46,020 nt of DNA, from contig CAUJHZ010000028.1 in NCBI GenBank assembly GCA_963205185.1, positions 1-46,020 on the forward strand, in the 5' to 3' direction. This document shows, piece after piece, positions 1-7,511 of this stretch. This DNA is from Planctomycetota bacterium. Lineage in GTDB: Bacteria; Planctomycetota; Phycisphaerae; Phycisphaerales; UBA5793. A program made the position numbers and the translations under genes. Position 1 is the stretch's first letter, and the number at the start of each line of letters is the position of its first letter. The notes under the pieces are model-generated. The model did no database searches and was not told the DNA's origin. It was given only the letters and a program-made list of their open reading frames with translations.

Positions 1-2
1 AC

Positions 3-245
3 ACCGGTCTGTTCCGCGGCAAGCGAACCATTGGCGGCGGACGCAAGCACGTCCGCAACGCGCTCTACATGGCCGCCCTCGTCGCCGCTCATCGCAATCC
101 GGTGTTCAAGACGCTCTACCAGCGGCTCCTCGCACTGGGCAAGCCCAAGAAGGCCGCCCTCATCGCCGTCACCCGCAAACTCCTCACCACCATCAACGTC
201 ATGATCCGAGACAACCAGCCATGGAATCCTTCAATAAACACTTGA
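3..245 (+). CDS. IS110-family transposase, C-terminal fragment (5' end outside window)
   Basis: The frame opening at base 3 has no start codon and runs 80 codons to TGA at 243-245. It carries the features of the C-terminal transposase_20 part of IS110-family (DEDD) transposases: a GGGRKHVRNALYMAAL stretch, then NPVFKTLYQRLLALGKPKK, then a KLLTTINVMIRDN tail. In the family this half contains the helix-hairpin-helix and serine region that works with the N-terminal RuvC-like DEDD domain in site-specific cut-and-paste without target duplication. The N-terminal catalytic half lies left of the window, so activity cannot be judged. No repeat marking the end of the element is evident in the roughly 40 bases before the next gene. 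Identification is by remembered family motifs. Confidence 0.85.
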   Translation, partial: TGLFRGKRTIGGGRKHVRNALYMAALVAAHRNPVFKTLYQRLLALGKPKKAALIAVTRKLLTTINVMIRDNQPWNPSINT

Positions 246-284
246 CTTCAAAGACAGTCGCTACTCGCAGCTGCGGTTCTCCTC

Positions 285-1271
285 TCACGTCAGCCGCTGC
301 ATGGTCTCTTCGAGGACGTCGAGATTGATCTTGAGGACGATGGGATTGCCCTCAGTGCGCAGGAACGCCGGGGCTGAGCCGGCGAGCAGGACGCGGCGGA
401 TGTCGGCGAGGCGCGCGTGGTTCTCGCCGTTGCCCAAGCCGCGCTCGGCCCGCTTTTTGGCGATGAGTTTGACCGGCGGGCTGTCGGCGATGCGGTCGGG
501 CCGAATCCAATACAACCGCTCGAGGTACACGGCGTCTTCGAGCCAGTGGCCGGGCCGGATCTCCGCCAGGTCGATGAGCATCGCCGGGTCTTCCGGGCGG
601 TTCGAGCGCGACATCGCGTTGGCCGGGTGCAGATCGCCGTGGCACCACTCGCCCTGCGCGCGGCCGCGCCACTCGTTCACCCACGTGTCGAGGTGCTTCT
701 GCGCCGTCTTGAGCGTCTTGTTCCAGCGCTGCTTGTCGGTGAGATTGTTTTCCTGGCACTGGTGACGGGCCCGCTCGAAGTGCGCGTGCCAGTCTTCTTT
801 CTTGTGCTCGGCGTTGCAGCGGAACTCGCGCGCCCGCCAGTAGAAGCGAGCCGCCGCGTCGGCCATGAGATCGATCGCGTCGGTCCGCTTGAGGCCAAAG
901 AGCGGCCCCTCGGGGAAGCGCTCCATGACGATCCAGGCCAGGTCGTAATCGCCCAGCGACTGGCCGCTGCCGTAGAGGCGGGCCGTGATGCCGTAGGGAT
1001 CGGCGTCGTTGGGCTGGAGGCGCTGGTTCCAGAGCAGTTCGGTCGGGCCGACGGGGATTTTGACGACGACCGACTCGGTGCGCCCGTCGTCGGTGCGCCA
1101 GGTGCTGCGGCCGGTGCGGGCCCCGCCGCGCTGCCAATCGGTGCGGAACCATGCGATGGGTCCCAGCCGGTCGCCGCACGTCTCGCGCATCAGCGCGGCG
1201 AAACGGTCGCCCAGGCCGTCCATGCCCGCCAGTTCCTGGGGCAGTTCAGCCGGCCCCATGCTGCTCGACAT
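285..1271 (-). CDS. Aminoglycoside phosphotransferase (APH)-like kinase family protein
   Basis: A protein of about 328 residues with the protein-kinase-like fold of APH/choline kinase enzymes. Visible motifs are a candidate nucleotide-binding lysine in ESVVVKIPVG, a hinge-like WIVMERFPEGPLFG, the Brenner-type catalytic loop WCHGDLHPANAM, and the metal-binding aspartate in MLIDLAEIRPGHWLEDAVYL. These enzymes transfer the gamma-phosphate of ATP to a small-molecule hydroxyl. The substrate here is unknown, and antibiotic resistance should not be assumed. The start is uncertain: ATGs at 1286, 1271 and 1259 are all in frame, and an AGGAG abuts the 1286 ATG too closely to serve it. The gene is divergent from the M28 peptidase, with roughly 110 bases between them, and ends about 40 bases from the IS110 fragment. 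Confidence 0.8.
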   Translation of the reverse strand: MSSSMGPAELPQELAGMDGLGDRFAALMRETCGDRLGPIAWFRTDWQRGGARTGRSTWRTDDGRTESVVVKIPVGPTELLWNQRLQPNDADPYGITARLYGSGQSLGDYDLAWIVMERFPEGPLFGLKRTDAIDLMADAAARFYWRAREFRCNAEHKKEDWHAHFERARHQCQENNLTDKQRWNKTLKTAQKHLDTWVNEWRGRAQGEWCHGDLHPANAMSRSNRPEDPAMLIDLAEIRPGHWLEDAVYLERLYWIRPDRIADSPPVKLIAKKRAERGLGNGENHARLADIRRVLLAGSAPAFLRTEGNPIVLKINLDVLEETMQRLT

Positions 1272-1383
1272 CTTCCATGACACCATCTCCTGCTGGAATG
1301 ATCCTATGCCGCAAGGCCCGGCCGGCGCGGCCGGTGGCGGGTATGGTTGGGCCGCATTCTGTCGCCTCTGCAGGGAGATTGAC

Positions 1384-3612
1384 TTGCCACCACTCCGCCA
1401 CCCGTTCCCGCGCCTCTGCATGGCCGTCACCGCCGCATGGCTGCTGCTGGCCGCCGCCCAGCCGCCCGCGACTACCTCTCCCGCCGCTCAGGGCGACGGC
1501 ACGATCGCGTACTATGCGCGCGACCAGCGCAGCGCTCAACTCGCATATGAAGCCGCGCTGCGCGACGCCATATCGCCCGAGAGATTGCGCCGCTGGCACG
1601 ACCTGACTTCTTCGCAGCCGCACGTCGCCGGCAGCGAAGGCGATCGCGTCCTGTGCGATCGCATCGAAGCGGCTTTCACCGAAATGGGCCTCAACGTCGA
1701 GCGGCACGAATTCGAAGCCTATCTCGCCCGGCCGATCAGCGCTTCGCTCTCCATCGCCGCGCCTGACGAAGTGCAACTGCCGATCGTCGAACGGCAACTG
1801 CCCGAAGATCCCGACACGGCCAGCGGCGAACTCACCTTCGGCTGGAACGCCTACAGCGGCAGCGGCGAAGTGACCGCCGAAGTCGTCTACGCCAATCGCG
1901 GCACAAAGGAAGACTTCGAACTGCTGCGCGACCTCGGCGTCGATTGCACTGGCAAGATCGTCATCGCGCGCTACGGCGGCAACTACCGCGGATACAAGGC
2001 GAAGTTCGCCCAGGCCGCCGGCGCCGCGGGACTCATCATCTTCACCGACCCGGCCGACAGCGGCTCAGGGCGCGGGGCGGTGTATCCTGAAGGCGGCTTC
2101 GCAAACGAGACCTACATTCAGCGCGGCTCGATCCTGACGCTCGACTATCCCGGCGATCCGCTCACGCCGTTTCAGCCGGCTGAAGAGGGCATCGAGCGCC
2201 TCGACCCGGTCGAGGTCGCACTGCCGAAGATCCCGGTCCAGCCCGTCGGCTGGAACGCGGCCGAGCAGATCATGTCGCGCATGACCGGCGAAGCGGCGCC
2301 GCCGCCGTGGGCCGGCGGCATGCCGATCGAGTATCGCCTCACCGGCGGCCCTGAACTGAAGGTGCGCCTCGCCGTGCGGCAGCAGCGGCAACTCATGACC
2401 ACGTGGAACGTGATCGCCACGCTGCCGGGCACCGACTGGCCGACCGAGCGCATCATCATCGGCGCGCACCACGACGCGTGGAGTTTCGGCGCGGGCGATC
2501 CCAACTCTGGCACGATTGCGGTGCTCGAAACGGCTCGCGTATTCGCCGAGCAGGCGGCGCAGGGACGCGAGCCGCGCCGGTCCATCGTCTTTGCCTGCTG
2601 GGGCGCGGAGGAGTTCGGCATCATCGGCTCCACCGAGTGGGTCGAGTCGCGCGAAACCATGCTCAGCACCGGCGCGCTCGCGTATTTCAACCTCGACATG
2701 GCGTCGATGGGCTGCAACTTCGGCTCATCCGCGGCGCCGACGCTCAAACCGGTCATCCTCGACGCCACGCGCTACGTGCCCCAGCCGCCCGTGCCCGGCG
2801 AGCCGCCGCCCGATGCGTCGGTCATGGTCTTCGACCGCTGGCTGCGCCAGGCGCAGGCGGCGGGAGAGACGGATGAGCCGAACTTCGGCGATCTCGGCGG
2901 CGGGTCAGACCACGTCGGCTTCTATTGCCACGTCGGCATTCCGTCGGCATCGATCGGCGGCAGCGGCGCGGCAGGGCATTCGTATCACTCGAACTACGAA
3001 ACGCTCACCTGGTATCGCCGCTTCGTGGGCGATGACTATGCCTCGGCGCGGATGGTCGCGCAGGTCACGGCCCTCAGTGCCGCGCGCCTGGCCAACGCGC
3101 CGATCATCCCGCTCCAGCCCGCCCGCTACGCCGCCGATCTTCCCGGGCATCTGCAGACGCTCACCAGACGGGCTCGCGAGATCAGATTCGCCGACGAACC
3201 GGCGGGAGAGCCCTTGAATGGCCCGACCGACGTCTTGCCCGAGTTTCAGTCGATCCTCGACGCGGCGCGATCGTTTCAAAACGAAGCCGAACTGCTTGAC
3301 GGCATGCTTCGGTCCCCGGCGATCGTCGCCCGGCAGGATGTCAACACGCTGAGCCGCATCAATCGAACCCTGCTCATGCTCGAGCGCGACTGGCTCGACT
3401 ACCGCGGCATGCCCGGCCGGCCGTGGTTCCGCAACGGCTGGGCGGCGACGGATGAAGACTCGGGCTACGGCCCTTGGATGCTGCCGGCGCTCCGCGCTGC
3501 CATCGAGCATGGCGACCGCCAGAAGTTCGACGAAGCGGTGCAGTGGTATGGCGACGTCTTCACGGCGCTGCGCGATCGCGTGCGCGGCCTGCGCGAATCG
3601 CTCGCGCTGTAG
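1384..3612 (+). CDS. Secreted M28 family carboxypeptidase (glutamate carboxypeptidase II-like)
   Basis: A protein of about 742 residues resembling glutamate carboxypeptidase II/transferrin receptor-type M28B metallopeptidases. Order: signal peptide, protease-associated insert (around VIARYGGNYRGYKAKF), zinc peptidase domain, and C-terminal helical dimerisation domain. Dinuclear zinc and catalytic motifs are GAHHDAWSFGAGDPNSG, FACWGAEEFGIIGSTEW (catalytic Glu pair), YFNLDMASM, and HSYHSNYET near the end of the peptidase domain. All expected residues are present, so it is probably an active exopeptidase acting outside the cytoplasm. I chose TTG at 1384 because GGGAG lies 6 bases upstream and this start gives a basic n-region followed by LCMAVTAAWLLLAAA. 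The first ATG in frame is at 1420 and would truncate the signal. It is convergent with the HD gene, with only 14 bases between stops. Confidence 0.9.
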   Translation: MPPLRHPFPRLCMAVTAAWLLLAAAQPPATTSPAAQGDGTIAYYARDQRSAQLAYEAALRDAISPERLRRWHDLTSSQPHVAGSEGDRVLCDRIEAAFTEMGLNVERHEFEAYLARPISASLSIAAPDEVQLPIVERQLPEDPDTASGELTFGWNAYSGSGEVTAEVVYANRGTKEDFELLRDLGVDCTGKIVIARYGGNYRGYKAKFAQAAGAAGLIIFTDPADSGSGRGAVYPEGGFANETYIQRGSILTLDYPGDPLTPFQPAEEGIERLDPVEVALPKIPVQPVGWNAAEQIMSRMTGEAAPPPWAGGMPIEYRLTGGPELKVRLAVRQQRQLMTTWNVIATLPGTDWPTERIIIGAHHDAWSFGAGDPNSGTIAVLETARVFAEQAAQGREPRRSIVFACWGAEEFGIIGSTEWVESRETMLSTGALAYFNLDMASMGCNFGSSAAPTLKPVILDATRYVPQPPVPGEPPPDASVMVFDRWLRQAQAAGETDEPNFGDLGGGSDHVGFYCHVGIPSASIGGSGAAGHSYHSNYETLTWYRRFVGDDYASARMVAQVTALSAARLANAPIIPLQPARYAADLPGHLQTLTRRAREIRFADEPAGEPLNGPTDVLPEFQSILDAARSFQNEAELLDGMLRSPAIVARQDVNTLSRINRTLLMLERDWLDYRGMPGRPWFRNGWAATDEDSGYGPWMLPALRAAIEHGDRQKFDEAVQWYGDVFTALRDRVRGLRESLAL

Positions 3613-3626
3613 GCGCTGATCATCCG

Positions 3627-4175
3627 TCAGTTGTGAACGGGCGCGCCGGCGAACTCGGTGATGAGGTCATTGAGCCGGGCGACCGGATCGGCCAGCCGCT
3701 TGTCGCCGTCTTCGAGCGCGATGTTGATGGCCCGATGGGCCTTATCGATGCAGCGCTCGCGCTGGCCGCCGGGCGTGGAGTCGCAGAGGTTGTCGTAGAC
3801 ATCCGCGAGTTTGATGATCTTCACCCGCCAGTCGCCCGCGGCCAGTTGGCGGTCGTACGCCGGCTCGCGCTCGGCGTCGGGCAGGCGCATGTCCTTGGTC
3901 ATCGCGGCGACAATATCCGCTACCTCGGCGCCGCAGGCGTAGAACACGTCGTCGTAATCGGCCGGCGTGTCTTCGATGACATCGTGCAGCAGCGCCGCAG
4001 AGAGCACGACCGGATCGTGCACGTTGAACACGTTGGAGACGACGATGGCGACGCGGAAGGGGTGGGCCACATAAGGCGTGCGGCCGTCCTTGCGGGCCTG
4101 GTTGACGTGGAAGCGGGCGGCGAGAGACGCAGCCTTCTGCCAGAGATGCGGGTTGCCGCTTGCGTCAGCGGTCAT
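3627..4175 (-). CDS. Small HD-domain alarmone hydrolase (SAH/MESH1-like)
   Basis: A protein of 182 residues consisting almost only of a SpoT-type HD phosphohydrolase domain. Motifs in order are YVAHPFRVAIVV (metal-binding His), AALLHDVIEDT (the HD pair plus the ED of (p)ppGpp hydrolases) and IIKLADVYDNLCD. No synthetase, TGS or ACT domain is present, which matches stand-alone small alarmone hydrolases that remove the 3'-pyrophosphate from (p)ppGpp. Activity is inferred from the motifs. Its ATG lies inside the end of ispF (11-base overlap), so the two genes are translationally coupled in one transcript. AAAGGA lies about 10 bases before the ATG. It could instead hydrolyse other nucleotides such as NADPH, as reported for MESH1. 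Confidence 0.85.
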   Translation of the reverse strand: MTADASGNPHLWQKAASLAARFHVNQARKDGRTPYVAHPFRVAIVVSNVFNVHDPVVLSAALLHDVIEDTPADYDDVFYACGAEVADIVAAMTKDMRLPDAEREPAYDRQLAAGDWRVKIIKLADVYDNLCDSTPGGQRERCIDKAHRAINIALEDGDKRLADPVARLNDLITEFAGAPVHN

Positions 4176-4698
4176 GCTCCAGAATTCCTTTCTTCACCAG
4201 CAGGGCCAGGGCGTGAACGGCGATGCCCCGGCCCGCGCCGAGCGCATCGAGCTTTTCGTGCGTTTTGCCCTTGAGGTTCACCCGCGCGGCCTCGATCCCG
4301 AGCTGTTGGGCAAGGTGAGTGCGGATGGCGTCCTTGTGCGGGGCGATTTTGGGCTTCTGAAGGATAATCGTCGCGTCCAGATTGCCCAACTCATATCCTG
4401 CTGAATCCATGCGACTTACGGCTTCCTGCAGGAAGATCCCCGAGTCCGCCCCCTTCCATTTCGGGCTGGTGTCGGGAAAGAGTTCGCCAATGTCCGGCTC
4501 GCCCAGGGCGCCGAGAATCGCGTCGGTGACGGCGTGAAGCAGGGCATCGCCGTCGCTGTGCCCCACCGGCCCCAGATCGTGCTCGATGCGGATTCCGCCG
4601 ATGATCAGCGGCCGGCCATCCCCGGCTGGCGCGAGGGGCTCGAGGCGGTGCAGATCAAAGCCGTGTCCGATGCGCCAGGGAAGAGTTGCACGAGCCAT
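4165..4698 (-). CDS. ispF: 2-C-methyl-D-erythritol 2,4-cyclodiphosphate synthase
   Basis: A protein of 177 residues, close to the family's usual 155-165 plus a short N-terminal tail. It converts CDP-ME 2-phosphate to ME-cPP with release of CMP in the MEP isoprenoid pathway. Zinc ligands are visible in RIGHGFDLHRL (Asp and His) and PVGHSDGDALLHA (His). The substrate loop GELFPDTSPKWKGADS and the cytidine-side KTHEKLDALGAGRG are also present. It is the first gene of a two-gene minus-strand unit and overlaps the alarmone hydrolase by 11 bases. No ispD is in the window. No strong ribosome binding site is visible before the ATG at 4698. Confidence 0.96.
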   Translation of the reverse strand: MARATLPWRIGHGFDLHRLEPLAPAGDGRPLIIGGIRIEHDLGPVGHSDGDALLHAVTDAILGALGEPDIGELFPDTSPKWKGADSGIFLQEAVSRMDSAGYELGNLDATIILQKPKIAPHKDAIRTHLAQQLGIEAARVNLKGKTHEKLDALGAGRGIAVHALALLVKKGILEHDR

Positions 4699-4886
4699 AG
4701 AAGGGGAGGATACGCGCTGCAGCCGGTTGATTCAGTCGGTCACTTCCGGATAACCCACCCCCCCGGGCCGCCGGAGGGCTTCAAAGGGGCCGTCGCCTCA
4801 AGCCGACCGCCATGCGGGTCCGAAAGACCTCCTGTCGCGCGCTAGCATTGAGGGCGACTCCAGCGGACGCAAGCGAGGAGATGAGC

Positions 4887-5408
4887 ATGGGAGAGTCAAT
4901 TCACATCACGAAACGCTGCGGACTGGCCCGAAAAGCGGGCATCCTCGCCTGCGCGGCGCTGGTCGCCACCGGCTGCGGCTACCGCCCCGGCGGCCAGGGC
5001 TGGACCGGATCATCCGAGACCTGGCCCAGCACCGAGTTCCGCCCCGCGACGCTGACGCTCGTTGACATCCGAACCGGCGAGGAACTCTGGACGCAGGACA
5101 TTCCCGTCGGCTACCAGATGGTGACGCACTTCATCGAGGGCGGCGGCACCGACAAGGTCGAGCGCCCCGACCGCCTCGAGTACCAGATCTTTCTCGCCGG
5201 CACGAAGTACGGCAAACTCCGCTCGGCCATCGCCGTCCCCCCGGCCACCTGCCGGCGCTGGGAACTCTCCTATCGCGACGGCCCCGAATATCGGGAGCCG
5301 GGCGTGCGCAACGGCCTGCTGGGCAACATGCCTCCGTGGTGGGAACTGCCCGCCAAGCCCCTGCCCGATCTCGACACCGACAGCGGCGACATGTATCAGA
5401 AGCAGTAG
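4887..5408 (+). CDS. Predicted lipoprotein of unknown function
   Basis: A protein of about 173 residues with a basic n-region (KRCGLARKAG), a hydrophobic core and a lipobox-like VATGC, so it is probably an exported lipid-anchored protein. The start at 4887 is preferred because GAGGAG at 4875-4880 is 6 bases upstream, whereas the ATG at 4881 abuts that site. The mature part is rich in Trp, Pro and acidic residues (TLTLVDIRTGEELWTQDIPV suggests a beta-rich fold) and has no domain I recognise. It is divergent from ispF and convergent with the secreted protein at 5586, with repeat copy A just downstream. Confidence 0.75.
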   Translation: MGESIHITKRCGLARKAGILACAALVATGCGYRPGGQGWTGSSETWPSTEFRPATLTLVDIRTGEELWTQDIPVGYQMVTHFIEGGGTDKVERPDRLEYQIFLAGTKYGKLRSAIAVPPATCRRWELSYRDGPEYREPGVRNGLLGNMPPWWELPAKPLPDLDTDSGDMYQKQ

Positions 5409-5419
5409 CGGCGCCGGTT

Positions 5420-5522
5420 GTCATGCCTGAGCGGGCAGGCATCCAGTCGGACGTGCAAGCGGATGCATCCTCTGCTTCAACGCGATGGATGGATCGTGGA
5501 TTCCCGCCTGCGCGGGAACGAC
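5420..5522. repeat. Palindromic-ended intergenic repeat, copy A (103 bp)
   Basis: The left arm starts GTCATGCCTGAGCGGGCAGG and ends in ATCCA. A CGTGCAAG box follows about 6 bases later. The right arm is TGGATTCCCGCCTGCGCGGG followed by AACGAC, nearly the inverse of the left arm and itself a palindrome. The same layout occurs at 9999-10108 and 24246-24369. It lies in the gap between convergent genes. Arms this strong could also act as a transcription terminator in both directions. Confidence 0.8.
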
Positions 5523-5585
5523 GGCTGCCGTCATTGCGCGTTCGTGAAGTCTACCGAGCGCGCCAGCCGACAGCATACACATCCA

Positions 5586-7112
5586 TCAGTTTGCGTGGAG
5601 CCTCGGGTCCGACAGGTCGAGGCGATACATGACCTGGTTGTAGTCGTAGCGCGGCGTGGCGATGGGATTGTTCGTGAAACTGCGCGTGTACGTGCCCTCG
5701 AGATAGATCAGCCGCCCGCCGTCCTGATCGAAGAACGGATGATGCGCTACGTTGTAGAACGAGTAGTTGTCGTGCGTGATGATCTTGCGCGCTTCTTTCC
5801 AGGGGCCGACGAGCGTGGGCGATTCGAGGTACCACACCTCGCCCAGCACCGATGATCCAAAGAGCTGTTGCAGAATCATGATGTAGCACTGGCGGTACTC
5901 GTTCCAGTAGACCGAGCCGCTGTGGCCGATGACCTTCTCGCCGGTCTCGACGTCGCGCGTCTGGATGAGCGCCTCATCCTCGCTCATCAACCCGGCGTTG
6001 ATGAGTTCGAGTTGCTGGCTCGCTTCGACGAGGCCCGTGTTGCGCTTCCACGCGTAGATGAGTTTGCCTGATGCGTCGCGATCAAGTTGCGAATTCTCCT
6101 TGGCGTACGTTGTGCCTTCCTTCAGGCAGGTGTATGCCTCGTAGGCGGCGTGGTCGATGAGGCTGCGGTAGTCCGCTTTGCAGCGCACCATCGCGTAGGG
6201 AGACGGGAAGTAGTAATACTCGGCGCCACCCTCGGTGACTTTGATCGGGTTGGCCCGCGCATGCAGCGGCGCATCGGTGGGGATCGACCTGATCGGTTCG
6301 AAGATGTCCTTGTCGTCGTTGTAGAGAGCAAAGCCCGCTTCGTAGATCTCGCCGAGCGTCTTCACGCGGATGAAGTGGCACAGCAGCCGCTCGCGGTCCG
6401 ACTCATCCTTCGCGGTCACGAGGCCGTCAAACCACACGGGGCCGGGTTTGTCGCCCAGCGGGCACATCTTCTTGCTGAATCCTTCCTCGTTGACGAAATA
6501 GCGCAGGTTGACGCCGACCGACGGATCGAGCCCGCCCTTGCCGGGCAGATCCGAAACCGCGCCCGAGCCGGAGAAGTTGCCCAGCGGATAGGCTGTGCGG
6601 CCGGTGTCGCCCCAGAACCAGTGGATCTGTCCGCGATAGATGATGCGCTGCACCGAGTCCTGCCCCGTCACCTGGGCGTTGAGCACGGGCTGCTCGATGG
6701 GAGGCGTGTCGCCGAGTTTCACGCTGTCGCTGTAGATGCCCTCGCCGGTGACGCGGTAGAGGCGCTGAGCGATGTTGACGCGATCGACCTGCAACGTCGC
6801 CTTGCCGCCGGGCTTCACTTCGATCGCTTTTCCCTCGTAGCCGAACCCGTCGGCGGGAAACGTGTAGCCGTGGCTCTTGACAAAGAAAAAGACCCGCTGG
6901 TTCATCAGGCCGGGATCGTCGATCGCCGCGACGCCGGCGCTGTCGGTCACATACGTGATTTCGTTGACGGTGCGGAGTTCGACGAGCGGCACGCCGCGCT
7001 GCGTCTTCGAATCAACGACCGTGATGCGAAACGGCTGCGCGAGAACAAGCGGCGCAGCAAGGGCGTTCACGATCACAACCAGCAGCAGAGAGTGCAGGCG
7101 GGAGTTTTTCAC
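5586..7112 (-). CDS. Secreted protein, N-terminal beta-sandwich plus propeller-like domain
   Basis: A protein of about 508 residues with a clear signal peptide (KNSRLHSLLLVVIVNALAAP ending LAQ). GTG at 7112 is chosen because GGAG lies 6 bases upstream and the signal begins there. The first 100 or so mature residues (FRITVVDSKTQRGVPLVELR) look like a carboxypeptidase-regulatory/Ig-like beta-sandwich. The rest has repeated Trp/Tyr-Gly strands such as GQIHWFWGDTGRT, GPVWFDGLVTAKDES and EVWYLESPTLVGPWKEARKI, reminiscent of five-bladed propellers of glycoside-hydrolase or DUF4185 type. No catalytic assignment can be made. A role in carbohydrate binding or cleavage outside the cell is a guess. It lies downstream of the subtilase, separated by that gene's terminator. 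Confidence 0.72.
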   Translation of the reverse strand: MKNSRLHSLLLVVIVNALAAPLVLAQPFRITVVDSKTQRGVPLVELRTVNEITYVTDSAGVAAIDDPGLMNQRVFFFVKSHGYTFPADGFGYEGKAIEVKPGGKATLQVDRVNIAQRLYRVTGEGIYSDSVKLGDTPPIEQPVLNAQVTGQDSVQRIIYRGQIHWFWGDTGRTAYPLGNFSGSGAVSDLPGKGGLDPSVGVNLRYFVNEEGFSKKMCPLGDKPGPVWFDGLVTAKDESDRERLLCHFIRVKTLGEIYEAGFALYNDDKDIFEPIRSIPTDAPLHARANPIKVTEGGAEYYYFPSPYAMVRCKADYRSLIDHAAYEAYTCLKEGTTYAKENSQLDRDASGKLIYAWKRNTGLVEASQQLELINAGLMSEDEALIQTRDVETGEKVIGHSGSVYWNEYRQCYIMILQQLFGSSVLGEVWYLESPTLVGPWKEARKIITHDNYSFYNVAHHPFFDQDGGRLIYLEGTYTRSFTNNPIATPRYDYNQVMYRLDLSDPRLHAN

Positions 7113-7191
7113 AGGAGGCTCCGTTCGCGGCGGAAGTGGAGAAGTCGTGGAACCATAGAAGCGCGAGCCGTCAGGTCTGCAGCGCCAATCG

Positions 7192-7222
7192 AAAACCCCC
7201 GCCGAGGCAGGCTCGGCGGGGG
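7192..7222 (-). terminator. Rho-independent terminator of the subtilase gene
   Basis: An 11-bp perfect stem (7196-7206 paired with 7212-7222, arms CCCCCGCCGAG/CTCGGCGGGGG) with a 5-base loop. On the minus strand it is followed by TTTT at 7195-7192. It lies 35 bases past the subtilase stop. Confidence 0.85.
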
Positions 7223-7256
7223 TGATGGAATCGCAAAACACCCGAGGAGGCCCCTT

Positions 7257-7511
7257 TTATTCGATCACGACCTCGGCGACGTTGCTGACACGCTGAAACT
7301 CGGCGGCCTGCATCCACACCCGCGTGCCCTGTGAGTTGGGCGGGATGCGCTTGCGCAGCAGGGCGTAGCCATCCTGATCGGCGGTTCGAACGCCCGCCTG
7401 CACCGGACTGGTCAGATCGAGCGTCACGTCGAGTTGCGGCACATAGGTGCTGCCCAGGCCGCGCACGCTGTAGACAAAGACGACCGTAGCGCCGGGGGTG
7501 GCGCGGGTGAC
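7257..7511 (-). other. Shared C-terminal domain, copy in subtilase
   Basis: The last 84 residues of the subtilase. They begin VTRATPGATVVFVYS, contain VRTADQDGYA and end QRVSNVAEVVIE. The pattern ATPG-x(2,4)-hydrophobic-VY, a central P/L-rich strand pair, TAD-x-x-G-x-A, and SN close to the C-terminus aligns by eye with 23220-23480 and 43822-44097. This copy lacks the cysteines found in the other two. Confidence 0.6.

Noticed and set aside
285-1271. Calling the phosphotransferase an antibiotic-resistance gene because it lies beside an IS
   Set aside because: The fold is shared by many housekeeping kinases and nothing in the sequence shows an aminoglycoside site.
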